Of a DNA stretch of 64,000 bases, positions 16,611 to 24,795 are shown piece by piece. The stretch lies in the NCBI RefSeq assembly GCF_016906305.1, contig NZ_JADDOL010000017.1, positions 20,975-84,974 of the forward strand, in the 5' to 3' direction. The stretch comes from Alloalcanivorax marinus (GTDB lineage Bacteria; Pseudomonadota; Gammaproteobacteria; Pseudomonadales; Alcanivoracaceae). The notes under the pieces are model-generated. The model did no database searches. It saw nothing but the letters and a program-made list of their open reading frames with translations, and was not told the origin of the DNA. The number at the start of each line of letters is the position of its first letter. Position 1 is the stretch's first letter. The position numbers and the translations under genes were made by a program.

Positions 16611-17810
16611 ATGATGCAACGACTGCTTTCCGGCGATTACCCGCGCAGCCGCGCGCTCACCGTGCTGCTGCTGATCATCGGCGTGAGCCTGGCGCTGGGG
16701 CCGTTCCTGTTCCCCGGCGTGCGCGCCTTCTCCATGCTCGGCATGATCTGCGTGTTCATTATCGTGGTGGCGTCCTACGATCTGATGCTGGGTTATACCC
16801 ACATCGTGTCGTTCGCGCACACCATGTTCTTCGGCATCGGCGCCTATGGGGTGGCCATGGCCACCGACGCCTTCGGCAGCGGCTACGGCGCGCTGCTGAT
16901 CGGCATTGGCGGCGCCTTGCTGCTGTCCATTCTGCTGTCGCTGTTGCTGGGCCTGCTGTCGCTGCGGGTCAAGGCGATCTTCTTCGCCCTGGTGACCCTG
17001 GCGGTGGCGTTCGCCTTTCTCAGCCTGGTGACCCAGCTGTACAACCTGACCGGCGGCGAGGACGGCCTGGCCATGCGCGTGCCCCGGGAACTGGGGCCGG
17101 CGTTCCGGCCGTTCGACGAGCCCTGGGTGGGCTTCGATGTGGTGGGCTTTTTCACCGGCCTGTTCAGCGACCCGGCCGGTGCGTTCCAGAATGCGCTGTT
17201 CGATGTGCGCGTCAGCGGCAAGCACCTGATGTACTACGTGGCGTTCGTCAGCGCGGTGCTGGTGTTCCTGTTCCTGCTGCGCATGGTCAACTCGCCGTTC
17301 GGCCGGGTGCTGCAGGCGATCCGCGAGAACGAGTTCCGCGCCCAGGCCCTGGGCTACCGCACCGTGTTCTACCGCACCGCGGTGGTGATCGTGTCGGCGC
17401 TGCTGGCGACCCTGGCCGGGGTGCTGTTCGCGCTGATCAACCGTTACGTGAACCCGGAGAACACCCTCAACTTCGAGCTGATGGTGTTCATCCTGCTGAT
17501 GTGCGTGATCGGTGGCATGGGCACCCTGTACGGCGCCGTGGTCGGCACCGCCGTGTTCCTGCTGGCGCAGAACTATCTGCAGGACCTGCTCAAGCTGCTG
17601 GCCGGCGGCGCCGAGCCGGGCAGCCTGCTGGAACATCTGGTGGGCCCGGACCGCTGGTTGCTGTGGTTCGGCCTGCTGTTCGTGCTCAGTGTGTATTTCT
17701 TCCCCACCGGCATCGTCGGCCAGCTGCGGCTGTGGGCGGCGCGTCGTCGCCAGCGCCGCGCCGGCGCCGGCCGGGTGGCGGACCAAGGAGAACAGCATCA
17801 TGCGTCTTGA
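16611..17810 (+). CDS. ABC importer permease, LivM-like
   Basis: The 399-residue polytopic permease partners the LivH-like one. [25 protein letters not shown] is the LivM counterpart of the NLAHGAF motif. [21 protein letters not shown] is the coupling loop. [16 protein letters not shown] closes the pore domain. It is longer than minimal LivM because of an insert near residues 150-215 ([17 protein letters not shown]). The last 11 bases overlap the dehydrogenase gene, whose Shine-Dalgarno AAGGAG lies inside this coding sequence. Confidence 0.88.
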   Translation: MMQRLLSGDYPRSRALTVLLLIIGVSLALGPFLFPGVRAFSMLGMICVFIIVVASYDLMLGYTHIVSFAHTMFFGIGAYGVAMATDAFGSGYGALLIGIGGALLLSILLSLLLGLLSLRVKAIFFALVTLAVAFAFLSLVTQLYNLTGGEDGLAMRVPRELGPAFRPFDEPWVGFDVVGFFTGLFSDPAGAFQNALFDVRVSGKHLMYYVAFVSAVLVFLFLLRMVNSPFGRVLQAIRENEFRAQALGYRTVFYRTAVVIVSALLATLAGVLFALINRYVNPENTLNFELMVFILLMCVIGGMGTLYGAVVGTAVFLLAQNYLQDLLKLLAGGAEPGSLLEHLVGPDRWLLWFGLLFVLSVYFFPTGIVGQLRLWAARRRQRRAGAGRVADQGEQHHAS

Positions 17811-18579
17811 GGACCGTGTAGCGATCATTACCGGCGCCGGCCGTGGTATCGGCCGGGGAATCGCCGAACAGTACGCCCGGGAAGGGGCGCGGGTGGCGGT
17901 GGCGGATCTGGAAGCCGCCACCGCCGAGGACGCGGCGGCCGCGATTCGCGACGCCGGCGGCGAGGCCATCGCCGTGACCATGGACGTCACCGACGAGAAC
18001 GCGGTGGACAGCGGCGTACAACGGGTGATCGACACCTGGGGCCGTCTCGACATCGCCATTGCCAACGCCGGGGTACAGCACATTGAAGCCCTCGACAAGC
18101 TGTCCCTGGCCGACTGGCGCAAGGTCACCGCCGTGCATCTGGACGGCGCCTTCCTGCTGACGCGGGCGGCGCTGCGCCATATGTACCAGGGCGGTGGCGG
18201 CACCGTGCTGTACATGGGCTCGGTGCATTCCCTGGAGGCGTCGCCGTTGAAGTCGCCCTACGTGGCCGCCAAGCACGCCCTGCTGGGGCTGTGCCGCTCG
18301 GTGGCCAAGGAGGGCGCCGCCCACGGCGTGCGCAGCCACATTATCTGTCCGGGGTTCGTGCGCACCCCGCTGGTGGAGAAGCAGATTCCGGAGCAGGCCC
18401 GGGAGCTGGGGATTTCCGAGGACGAGGTGGTGCGCAACGTGATGCTCAAGAACACCGTGGACGGGGAGTTCACCACCGTGGAGGACATTGCCCGGCTGGC
18501 CACCGATCTGGCGGCGTTTCCGTCGGCGGCGCTCACCGGCCAGTCCTTCGTGGTCAGCCACGGCTGGCACATGGGGTAG
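17800..18579 (+). CDS. bdhA: 3-Hydroxybutyrate dehydrogenase (SDR family)
   Basis: The 259-residue short-chain dehydrogenase oxidises (R)-3-hydroxybutyrate to acetoacetate with [13 protein letters not shown] is the dinucleotide-binding glycine motif. NAGVQH follows, and the catalytic set is S in MGSVHS and Y-x3-K in YVAAK. The segment [18 protein letters not shown] together with [19 protein letters not shown] and the C-terminal [15 protein letters not shown] is specific to bacterial HBDH. Start 17800 is set by AAGGAG 9 bases upstream. Being last in the importer operon, it suggests the imported compound feeds into 3-hydroxybutyrate or that the operon is a ketone-body route. Confidence 0.92.
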   Translation: MRLEDRVAIITGAGRGIGRGIAEQYAREGARVAVADLEAATAEDAAAAIRDAGGEAIAVTMDVTDENAVDSGVQRVIDTWGRLDIAIANAGVQHIEALDKLSLADWRKVTAVHLDGAFLLTRAALRHMYQGGGGTVLYMGSVHSLEASPLKSPYVAAKHALLGLCRSVAKEGAAHGVRSHIICPGFVRTPLVEKQIPEQARELGISEDEVVRNVMLKNTVDGEFTTVEDIARLATDLAAFPSAALTGQSFVVSHGWHMG

Positions 18580-18588
18580 GGCGGTCGG

Positions 18589-18684
18589 AAAAAGTCCGGG
18601 GGCCGGTTCCATCCCTGGAACCTGGAGATCGATCAGGCCTTCGGAGGGGTCGCAGAAAAGGAAAACCTGAAGGGGCCCGCCGGA
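18589..18684 (-). ncRNA. Putative LexA-controlled small RNA (about 95 nt)
   Basis: On the minus strand a strong promoter (next entry) would start RNA near 18684. The first bases (GTCCGGCGGGCC, 18685-18674) can pair with GGCCCCCGGAC at 18604-18594, which runs straight into TTTTT (18593-18589). A 5' end pairing with a 3' end before a U-run is the layout of many bacterial sRNAs. Inside lies a second hairpin, GGTTCC-AGGGAT-GGAACC, whose loop shows a GGA as CsrA/RsmA sites do. No credible start codon plus reading frame occurs. I know no Rfam family that matches. 4.5S and 6S RNA were considered and do not fit. Confidence 0.4.
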
Positions 18685-18690
18685 CCACTG

Positions 18691-18719
18691 AATGTACTGT
18701 ACAAAAGGACAGCAGTCAA
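18691..18719 (-). promoter_or_regulatory. Sigma-70 promoter with LexA-type SOS box in the spacer
   Basis: Reading leftward: TTGACT (18719-18714), a 17-base spacer, TACATT (18696-18691). The spacer contains CTGT-N8-ACAG (18712-18697; plus strand CTGTACAAAAGGACAG), the core of gammaproteobacterial LexA boxes, with TA before it on the plus strand as in the consensus. Binding there would block RNA polymerase. Confidence 0.55.
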
Positions 18720-18762
18720 CGAAGCGAGCGAATTGGGCGAAGAAAGACGGGAGAGCCGTGCG

Positions 18763-18791
18763 CGCCGGGGGAGATCCCCGGCGTCTTTTTT
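18763..18791 (+). terminator. Intrinsic terminator of the importer/bdhA operon
   Basis: CGCCGGGG-GAGAT-CCCCGGCG followed by TCTTTTTT. The eight-base perfect GC stem and T-run are on the plus strand, 184 bases after the bdhA stop, in the convergent gap before minE. Confidence 0.88.
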
Positions 18792-18815
18792 GCTTCACGG
18801 CCGACCGCGATGGGG

Positions 18816-19070
18816 TTATTCCTGCTCGGGCAGGGTGATGTTCAGTTCCAGGATCTCGCAGCCGGACTCCCGGTCCAGCTGGATGTTGACCGCGTCCTGG
18901 TCCACCGGCACGTACTTGCGCACCACCATCAGCAGTTCTTCCTGCAGCTGCGGCAGATAGTCCGGGCCGCCGCGGGTGGCCCGTTCCCGGGCCACGATGA
19001 TCTGCAGGCGTTCCTTGGCCACCGAGGCCGACTTTTCCTTCTTGGGCAGCAGATAGCTGAAAATGCTCAT
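18816..19070 (-). CDS. minE: Cell division topological specificity factor MinE
   Basis: The 84-residue protein is normal length. The N-terminal part contains the membrane-targeting/anti-MinCD segment ([15 protein letters not shown]) that stimulates MinD ATPase and drives pole-to-pole oscillation. The rest ([30 protein letters not shown]) is the dimerisation domain. It is third in a minC-minD-minE operon read leftward, two bases after the minD stop. Function and partners follow from the family. Confidence 0.96.
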   Translation of the reverse strand: MSIFSYLLPKKEKSASVAKERLQIIVARERATRGGPDYLPQLQEELLMVVRKYVPVDQDAVNIQLDRESGCEILELNITLPEQE

Positions 19071-19072
19071 CG

Positions 19073-19885
19073 TTACCCTCCGAACAGACGGCCGAAGAGG
19101 CCTTTCTTGGCGCTGGTCAGGAACCGGTGCTCGCGTTCCTCGCCCAGGAAGCGGGCCACCGCGTCCTCGTAGGCCTGGCCGGCGTCGGAATCCGCGTCCA
19201 GGATCACCGGGGTGCCGCCGTTGCTGGCGTTCAGCACCGCCTGGGATTCCGGGATCACGCCCAGCAGATCGATGGCGAGAATCTCCTTCACGTCCTCGAC
19301 GGACAGCATCTGCCCGGTTTCCACGCGCTGCGGGGAGTAGCGGGTCAGCAGCAGCCGGGCGGGGATGTCGCCTTCGCCCTGTTCCGCCTTGCGGGTCTTG
19401 CTGGAGAGGATGCCCAGAATACGGTCGGAATCGCGCACGCTGGACACTTCCGGGTTGGTCACCACCACCGCCTCGTCGGCGAAATAGGCGGCGGTGAGCG
19501 CGCCCTTCTCGATGCCCGCCGGGCTGTCGCAGATGATGTATTCCATGCCCATGTCCTTGAGGCCGTTGAGCACCTGCTCCACGCCTTCCAGGGTCAGGGC
19601 GTCCTTGTCGCGGGTCTGGGAGGCGGGAAGGATGAACAGGTCCTCCACGCGCTTGTCCTTGATCAGGCCCTGCTTGAGGTTGGCGTCGCCGCTGATCACA
19701 TTGACCAGGTCGTACACCACGCGGCGTTCGCAGCCCATGATCAGGTCCAGGTTGCGCAGGCCCACGTCAAAATCGATCACCGTGGTTTTGTGGCCGCGCA
19801 GCGCCAGGCCGGTTGCCAGAGCCGCGCTGGTGGTGGTTTTGCCCACACCCCCCTTGCCGGATGTTACGACCACGATTTTTGTCAC
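19073..19885 (-). CDS. minD: Septum-site determining ATPase MinD
   Basis: The 270-residue ParA/MinD ATPase has the deviant Walker [10 protein letters not shown] (residues 10-18) with signature lysine K11 and phosphate-loop K16. [10 protein letters not shown] is the switch I region and [15 protein letters not shown] is switch II. The extreme C-terminus ([12 protein letters not shown]) is the amphipathic membrane-targeting helix. It recruits MinC to the membrane and is released by MinE. It lies 37 bases downstream of minC. Confidence 0.97.
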   Translation of the reverse strand: MTKIVVVTSGKGGVGKTTTSAALATGLALRGHKTTVIDFDVGLRNLDLIMGCERRVVYDLVNVISGDANLKQGLIKDKRVEDLFILPASQTRDKDALTLEGVEQVLNGLKDMGMEYIICDSPAGIEKGALTAAYFADEAVVVTNPEVSSVRDSDRILGILSSKTRKAEQGEGDIPARLLLTRYSPQRVETGQMLSVEDVKEILAIDLLGVIPESQAVLNASNGGTPVILDADSDAGQAYEDAVARFLGEEREHRFLTSAKKGLFGRLFGG

Positions 19886-19922
19886 GATCTCGTCTCCTTG
19901 AATGAGTGTTCGCGGGGCGGCG

Positions 19923-20639
19923 TTACTTGCCGCTCAGCTCGACGAAGCGCATGGCGTCGCCGTCCAGAGTAATTTGCACCGCCTTGCGGCGTTGATTATC
20001 GGGCAGATCCTCGGCCACCCGGTAGTGGCCGGCGATGGACACCAGTTCCGCGTCCAGGTCCTGGCAGAAGATACGCGCCGAGGTGTCGCCGCGCACCCCG
20101 GCCAGGGCGCGCCCGCGCAGGGTGTTGTACACGTGGATATGGCCCTCGGCGAGCAATTCCGCGCCGGTACTCACCGGCGCCAGCACGATCAGGTCGCCGC
20201 GGCTGTAGATCTGCTGCCCGGAGCGCACCGGCTGCTCCACCAGCAGGGTCTCGGCGGCGGCCGCCGGCGCCGCCTCGCTGGCCGGGGCCGGTTCCGCCCG
20301 GGCCACGTCCCGGCCGCCGGCCAGGCTGATGCTGCCCAGGCCGAGCATGGCGGCGGTGTCGGCGTCCAGATGGGCGTTGCGGGCCAGCGCCACCAGATTC
20401 ACGCCCAGCCCGCGCAGGGTGTCCACGGCGGACAGCAGCTCGATCTGATTGACGTCCTCGGGGGCGGCCACGTCGATCACCACCGGCGCGTCGCGCAGCC
20501 ACTGGGCCGCGTCCTCGAGCCGGCGGCCCACTTCGCGGTGCAGGGTATTGGGGTCCAGGTCCTTGAGGTGCAGGACCGTCATCATCAGCATGCGGCCCTT
20601 GAATTCGAGAACCGCTTTTTCTTCGGAAGCCACTGTCAT
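19923..20639 (-). CDS. minC: Septum-site inhibitor MinC
   Basis: The 238-residue FtsZ assembly inhibitor is N-terminal MinC_N (to about residue 105), then an Ala/Pro-rich linker (AEPAPASEAAPAAAAE), then the C-terminal beta-helix domain with QPVRSGQQIYSRGDLIVLAPVS and GHIHVYNTLRGRALAG, the MinD-binding surface. It is first in minCDE. Reading leftward from the fadE side, the upstream 260-base gap holds no obvious strong promoter. GGAG lies close before the start codon at 20639. Confidence 0.95.
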   Translation of the reverse strand: MTVASEEKAVLEFKGRMLMMTVLHLKDLDPNTLHREVGRRLEDAAQWLRDAPVVIDVAAPEDVNQIELLSAVDTLRGLGVNLVALARNAHLDADTAAMLGLGSISLAGGRDVARAEPAPASEAAPAAAAETLLVEQPVRSGQQIYSRGDLIVLAPVSTGAELLAEGHIHVYNTLRGRALAGVRGDTSARIFCQDLDAELVSIAGHYRVAEDLPDNQRRKAVQITLDGDAMRFVELSGK

Positions 20640-20846
20640 TGGAGGGTGTCTTGTACCGAATGGGTGGACGCCGGCGCGAAGCGCGGCGGCCGGCGACGGA
20701 ACGGGAGAAGCCTAGTCGAAAGCGCGATCCGGTGAAAGTCGCGTGACAGAAGCGCTTTGTTAAATTTGGCGGCAATGGGACCGGATGGGCAGAAAAGCGC
20801 CCCGAATAAGAATAAAGGCGTAGGTCCGCGCCGCCGGCCGCCCACG

Positions 20847-20869
20847 AAAAAGGCCGCCCGAGGGCGGCC
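20847..20869 (-). terminator. Intrinsic terminator of fadE
   Basis: On the minus strand, 30 bases past the fadE stop: GGCCGCCCTCGGGCGGCC followed by TTTTT. The remaining 200 bases to minC contain an imperfect AAAGCGC/GCGCTTT pair and nothing else I can name. Confidence 0.85.
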
Positions 20870-20899
20870 CGTTTCGTCACTCCGTGAGCGCGGGACCGG

Positions 20900-23356
20900 T
20901 CAGATCGGCCGCTCGGTGTGCATTTTCACTTCCTTCAGGTCCTTGTCGAAGGCATCGGTGAGCAGACAGTCGTAGCGCATTTCGTCGTACTCCAGGATCG
21001 CTTCCACCTTGTCGGACGGAATGATGCCCTGGGCGGCGGCGTCCTCGACCTTGGCGCGCAGGGTGTCGCCGTTGAGCTTGCCCTTGATGTCCGCCTTGTA
21101 GAACGCCTCGAAGTCCGCTTCCACCTCCAGCAGCTTGTTGTAGGTGGTTTCCACCCGGCCGATGCTGTCGTTGGGGTCCTGGGAAATGTAGGCGTTGGCG
21201 GCCAGGGCGTCGCGCACGCTGGTGGGGTTCATGATCTGCTCGCCCAGGGTGCGGATCAGGGCGTCGTCCGGCTTGTGCGCCAGACACGGACGGCCCACCG
21301 GGAAGAACAGACCCTTGAGCAGGCGCGCCACGCCATAGTTGCCGAAGTTGCGGCAGAAGTCCTCGATGGCGTCGTGGGCCTGGCTCAGGGAGCGGCGCAG
21401 CGCATAGGTGGCGTGGGCGTCGTTGGCCTCGTCCCGGGGCAGGGTGGCGTGGTACTTGAGGATCGCGCAGCTGATCAGCAGGTGGCTGTGCAGATCGCCG
21501 AGCCGCGCGGACACCATCTCGCGACGCTTGAGGTCGCCGCCCAGCAGGGCGAAGGCCACGTCCGACAGGCTCGCCAGCACCGCGCTGTAGCGGGTGATCA
21601 GGCGGTACCAGGGGGCGCTGAAGCTGTCCGCGTTGGCCGGGATGTCGGCCAGCTTGGAACCGGTCAGGCCGAGCACGATGCCCCGGCTGATGTTGCCCAG
21701 GGAGTGGCCGGCGTGCTTGAAGAACAGGTGCTCGAACTGCTTGAAGCCGCGGTCCTGGTCCTCGTCCTGGATCGCCTGCAGCTCATCGTACAGGTACGGA
21801 TGGCAGCGCAGCGCGCCCTGGCCGAAGATCATCAGCGAGCGGGTCAGAATGTTGGCGCCTTCCACGGTGATCGCCACCGGGATCGACTGATAGGGCAGCG
21901 CCATGAAGTTGCGCGGGCCCATCTGCACGGCGCGGCCACTGGCGATGTCCATGCCGTTGTTGACCAGAATCCGCATCATTTCCGTGGAGTGGTACTTGGC
22001 CATGGCCGTGACCACCGAGATGGTGCCTTCCTCCAGGCCCCGGGTGACCAGGTGCCGGTAGGCTTCCAGGGTGTAGGACAGGCCGGCCACCTGGGCGGAG
22101 GCCTCCTGCACGCCCTCGAAATGGCCCACCGCCAGACCGAACTGGCGGCGGATGCGGGCGAAGGCACCGGTCATGCGGTAACCCATCTCGCCGCTGGCGG
22201 TGGCCAGCGCGGGCAGGGACACGCCCCGGCCGGCGCCCAGACATTCGATCAGCATGCGCCAGCCCTTGCCGGCCATTTCCTGGCCGCCGATGATGGCGTC
22301 CAGCGGCACGAACACGTCCTTGCCGTTGATCGGGCCGTTCATGAAGGGGGAGCCGCCCGGGTTGTGGCGGCGGCCGATTTCCACGCCTTCGGTGTCGGCG
22401 GGCAGCAGGGCACAGGTGATGCCGATTTCGTCCTTGTCGCCGATCAGGTGGTCCGGGTCATACAGCTTGAAGGCCAGCCCCACCACGGTGGCCACCGGGG
22501 CCAGGGTGATCCAGCGCTTGGCGAAGTTCAGGCTGATGCCCACCACTTCCTCGCCGTCCACGGTGCGCTTGCAGACCACGCCCTTGTCCGGGATGGCGCC
22601 GGCGTCGGAGCCGGCTTCCGGGCCGGTCAGGCCGAAGCAGGGGATTTCCTCGCCGGAGGACAGGCCGGGCAGCCAGCGCTGCTTCTGTTCCTCGGTGCCG
22701 TATTTGGCCAGCAGTTCGCCCGGGCCCAGGGAGTTCGGCACCATGGCGGTCACCGCCGTGGTCAGCGAACGGGTGGCGATCTTGCTCATGGTGCGGCTCT
22801 GCGCGTAGGGGCTGAAGTCGCGGCCGCCGTATTCCTTGGGAATGATCAGGCTGAAGAAGCCCTTGGTCTTGAGGAATTCCCACACTTCCTCGGGCAGATC
22901 CTTGAGCTCGTGGTAGATCTTCCACTCGTCGAGCATGTCGCAGAGCTCTTCCACCTCATTGTCGATGAAGGACTGCTCCTCTTCGGTGAGCTGGGTGAAG
23001 TTGGTCTTGGAGAAATCGTCCCAGTCCGGCTTGCCGCCGAACAGCTCCGCCTCGAACCAGGTGGCGCCGGCCTCGATGGCCTCGCGCTCGGTGTCGCCGA
23101 TGGGCGGCATCATCTTGCCGAGCATATTGAACACCGGGCGGGCGATCAGCTTGCTGCGCAGGCCCGGGTGGTTGAGCACCAGCAGCACCGCGGCCAGCAG
23201 AATCAGCAGAATGGGATTGTACAACCAGGACGCCAGCAGGCCGCACAGCAGCCAGACGACGGCGAAGACCACGCTCCCGGTGGTCAACGTCAATTGCGCA
23301 TAAAATATGGCCAACAAGGTGCCGGCCAAAATTACCAGGGCCAAAAGGCTCAGCAT
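20900..23356 (-). CDS. fadE: FadE-type acyl-CoA dehydrogenase with N-terminal membrane segment
   Basis: At 818 residues it matches the long gammaproteobacterial FadE, which catalyses the first FAD-dependent step of beta-oxidation (acyl-CoA to trans-2-enoyl-CoA). Residues 1-65 hold two or three hydrophobic helices, unlike soluble acyl-CoA dehydrogenases. The dehydrogenase core begins near residue 130 with FFSLIIPKEYGG and includes CFGLTGPEAGSDAG and FAKRWITLAP. A C-terminal helical extension (RAKVEDAAAQGIIPSDKVEA) is also typical. The Shine-Dalgarno AAGGAG directly abuts the ATG at 23362 but is 6 bases from the ATG at 23356, so 23356 is the start. Confidence 0.92.
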   Translation of the reverse strand: MLSLLALVILAGTLLAIFYAQLTLTTGSVVFAVVWLLCGLLASWLYNPILLILLAAVLLVLNHPGLRSKLIARPVFNMLGKMMPPIGDTEREAIEAGATWFEAELFGGKPDWDDFSKTNFTQLTEEEQSFIDNEVEELCDMLDEWKIYHELKDLPEEVWEFLKTKGFFSLIIPKEYGGRDFSPYAQSRTMSKIATRSLTTAVTAMVPNSLGPGELLAKYGTEEQKQRWLPGLSSGEEIPCFGLTGPEAGSDAGAIPDKGVVCKRTVDGEEVVGISLNFAKRWITLAPVATVVGLAFKLYDPDHLIGDKDEIGITCALLPADTEGVEIGRRHNPGGSPFMNGPINGKDVFVPLDAIIGGQEMAGKGWRMLIECLGAGRGVSLPALATASGEMGYRMTGAFARIRRQFGLAVGHFEGVQEASAQVAGLSYTLEAYRHLVTRGLEEGTISVVTAMAKYHSTEMMRILVNNGMDIASGRAVQMGPRNFMALPYQSIPVAITVEGANILTRSLMIFGQGALRCHPYLYDELQAIQDEDQDRGFKQFEHLFFKHAGHSLGNISRGIVLGLTGSKLADIPANADSFSAPWYRLITRYSAVLASLSDVAFALLGGDLKRREMVSARLGDLHSHLLISCAILKYHATLPRDEANDAHATYALRRSLSQAHDAIEDFCRNFGNYGVARLLKGLFFPVGRPCLAHKPDDALIRTLGEQIMNPTSVRDALAANAYISQDPNDSIGRVETTYNKLLEVEADFEAFYKADIKGKLNGDTLRAKVEDAAAQGIIPSDKVEAILEYDEMRYDCLLTDAFDKDLKEVKMHTERPI

Positions 23357-23477
23357 GGTCATCTCCTTTGCCAGGATGCGTGCTCGAGAGTGGATACCCT
23401 AAAAACGCTCTCTACCTTACCGTGACAGTATGTAGAGCGCGTGAACGTCTGTAACAGTGTACCCCTCCGCCACCGCT

Positions 23478-23505
23478 TTGCAGGCGCTTTAACAGTATTT
23501 AATCT
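23478..23505 (+). promoter_or_regulatory. Candidate cnoX promoter in the fadE/cnoX divergent gap
   Basis: TTGCAG-N16-TAATCT on the plus strand, about 83 bases before the GTG start. The same 231-base gap contains CTCTAC (23410-23415) facing GTAGAG (23432-23437), a loose dyad that could serve either direction. No recognisable fatty-acid regulator site was found for fadE. Confidence 0.35.
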
Positions 23506-23587
23506 GTTTATGGCCCCTTGGAATTCCGTACAATTGCCGCCAATCAAGGAAACCTTGAAAACCTACCTCTCGGCACAGGAGTCCACG

Positions 23588-24457
23588 GTGCAGGACAACG
23601 CTTCGATCATCGATGTCACCGAACAGAACATTCAGCAGTTGCTGGAGGGCTCGCGGCAGGTGCCGGTGCTGTTCGACTTCTGGGCGTCCTGGTGTCAGCC
23701 CTGCCAGCAAATGGCGCCGCTGCTGGAAAAGCTGGCCGGCGAATACCAGGGCAAGTTCGTGCTCGCCAAGGTCAACGCCGACGAGCAGCAGAACATCGCC
23801 GCCCAGTTCGGTGTGCGCAGCCTGCCGTCGCTGAAACTGGTCTATCAGGGTCAACTGGTCAGCGAACTGGACGGGGCCCAGACCGAGGGCGCCCTGCGCC
23901 GCTGGCTGGCGCCGGTGGTGGACCCGGACGCGGCCCAGGCGGAGCAGGAAGAGCAGTTTCTGGAGCAGGTGCGTCAGGCCATCGAGGCCGGCCACGGCGA
24001 ACAGGCCGAGCAGGCCCTGCGGCAGACCCTGCAGGAGCAGCCGGACAAGCACGCGTTCCGCGCCCTGTTGGTGGAGTATCTGCTCGGCGAGGGCCGCTCC
24101 GACGAGGCGCAATCGGTGCTCGCCGAGGTGCTCGAGGACGTGGAGGAGCTGCGCCCGTTCCGCGCCCGCTTCGCGCTGCTGGACAAGCTGGACGGCGGCG
24201 GCGAGAGCCTGCGTGACCTGGCCGCGCGCATCGACAGCGACCCCACGCCCGCCGACCTGCACGCCTACGGCCTGCGCGCCGCCGCCGCCGGCCAGTTCGA
24301 GGCCGGCCTGCAGGCGCTGCTGACCCTGCTGCGTGATCATCCGGATTACCAGGACGGGGTGGCCCGCCAGGCCCTGCTGGAAGTGTTCGACTGTCTGCCC
24401 AAGGGCGACCCCATGGCCAGCCGCTACCGCCGCAAAATGTTCACCTATCTGCATTGA
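23588..24457 (+). CDS. cnoX: Chaperedoxin CnoX (YbbN), thioredoxin-TPR protein
   Basis: The 289-residue protein has a thioredoxin fold (residues 1-110) with VLFDFWASWCQPCQQM, active cysteines C36 and C39. It then has a helical TPR region (GEQAEQALRQTLQEQPDKHAFRALLVEYLLGEG) and the terminal YRRKMFTYLH typical of YbbN. CnoX protects proteins from chlorine and heat stress and hands them to GroEL and DnaK. E. coli's version has lost the redox cysteines, whereas this one keeps CxxC. Start GTG 23588 is decided by AGGAG 6 bases upstream. Longer frames with ATG upstream lack such a site. Confidence 0.9.
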   Translation: MQDNASIIDVTEQNIQQLLEGSRQVPVLFDFWASWCQPCQQMAPLLEKLAGEYQGKFVLAKVNADEQQNIAAQFGVRSLPSLKLVYQGQLVSELDGAQTEGALRRWLAPVVDPDAAQAEQEEQFLEQVRQAIEAGHGEQAEQALRQTLQEQPDKHAFRALLVEYLLGEGRSDEAQSVLAEVLEDVEELRPFRARFALLDKLDGGGESLRDLAARIDSDPTPADLHAYGLRAAAAGQFEAGLQALLTLLRDHPDYQDGVARQALLEVFDCLPKGDPMASRYRRKMFTYLH

Positions 24458-24478
24458 GGTTTGCCCGGGCCCGGGCGA

Positions 24479-24547
24479 ATCGCGGCTGAAGCCGCTCCTA
24501 CGGTGGTATTACCCCCCCCCCCCTGTAGGAGCGGCTTCAGCCGCGAT
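24479..24547. repeat. REP-like inverted pair, copy 3, with C12 tract
   Basis: The best-preserved copy: two perfectly complementary 22-base arms (24479-24500 and 24526-24547) with core CGCGGCTGAAGCCGCTCC. A run of twelve C residues (24512-24523) sits in the spacer. It lies 21 bases after the cnoX stop. Confidence 0.92.
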
Positions 24548-24614
24548 CCCGCCTTTTAATGGCGCAGCCTCCCGCTCTTTTCGTGCTCAATATTGGTGCC
24601 CTTTAGCGCCTTTC

Positions 24615-24708
24615 TGCACTTGATGGGTGCGCTTTTGCCCGGTTTTCGTGCGACCAACGCCTGTTCACCCCGTCTTTCCCGGTATTTCGTTCTGGCCTGA
24701 TTCTTGTA
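24615..24708 (+). promoter_or_regulatory. Candidate NtrC site and sigma-54-like promoter of the ammonium transporter
   Basis: TGCACTTGATGGGTGCG (24615-24631) has the GCAC-N7-GTGC dyad of NtrC boxes. About 70 bases downstream, TGGCCTGATTCTTGTA (24693-24708) resembles a -24/-12 element, though the -12 reads GT instead of GC. The rest of the 338-base gap is the REP pair and unremarkable sequence. Confidence 0.35.
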
Positions 24709-24795
24709 TGCCCTTTCCCGGTGCAGAGCCGCCGGGGTGCTTCCCGGCGGTGCAATTCCGGCCGTTGTTCGGCCTCGAGGACCGGGAAACCAACC

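Noticed and set aside
18589..18690. 4.5S (SRP) or 6S RNA for the minus-strand transcript
   Set aside because: The conserved SRP apical loop (GGAAGCAGCC-like) is absent and the length is too short for 6S RNA.
17686..18798. Minus-strand frame crossing the SOS-type promoter and running antisense to bdhA
   Set aside because: No ribosome site after the promoter. The frame is open only because it mirrors bdhA codons; the promoter more likely serves a short RNA.
24624..24638. TGG-N8-TTGC as the amt sigma-54 promoter
   Set aside because: It matches GG-N10-GC, but it overlaps the NtrC-like dyad, which would leave no room for activator and polymerase together. The downstream element was kept as the weak candidate.
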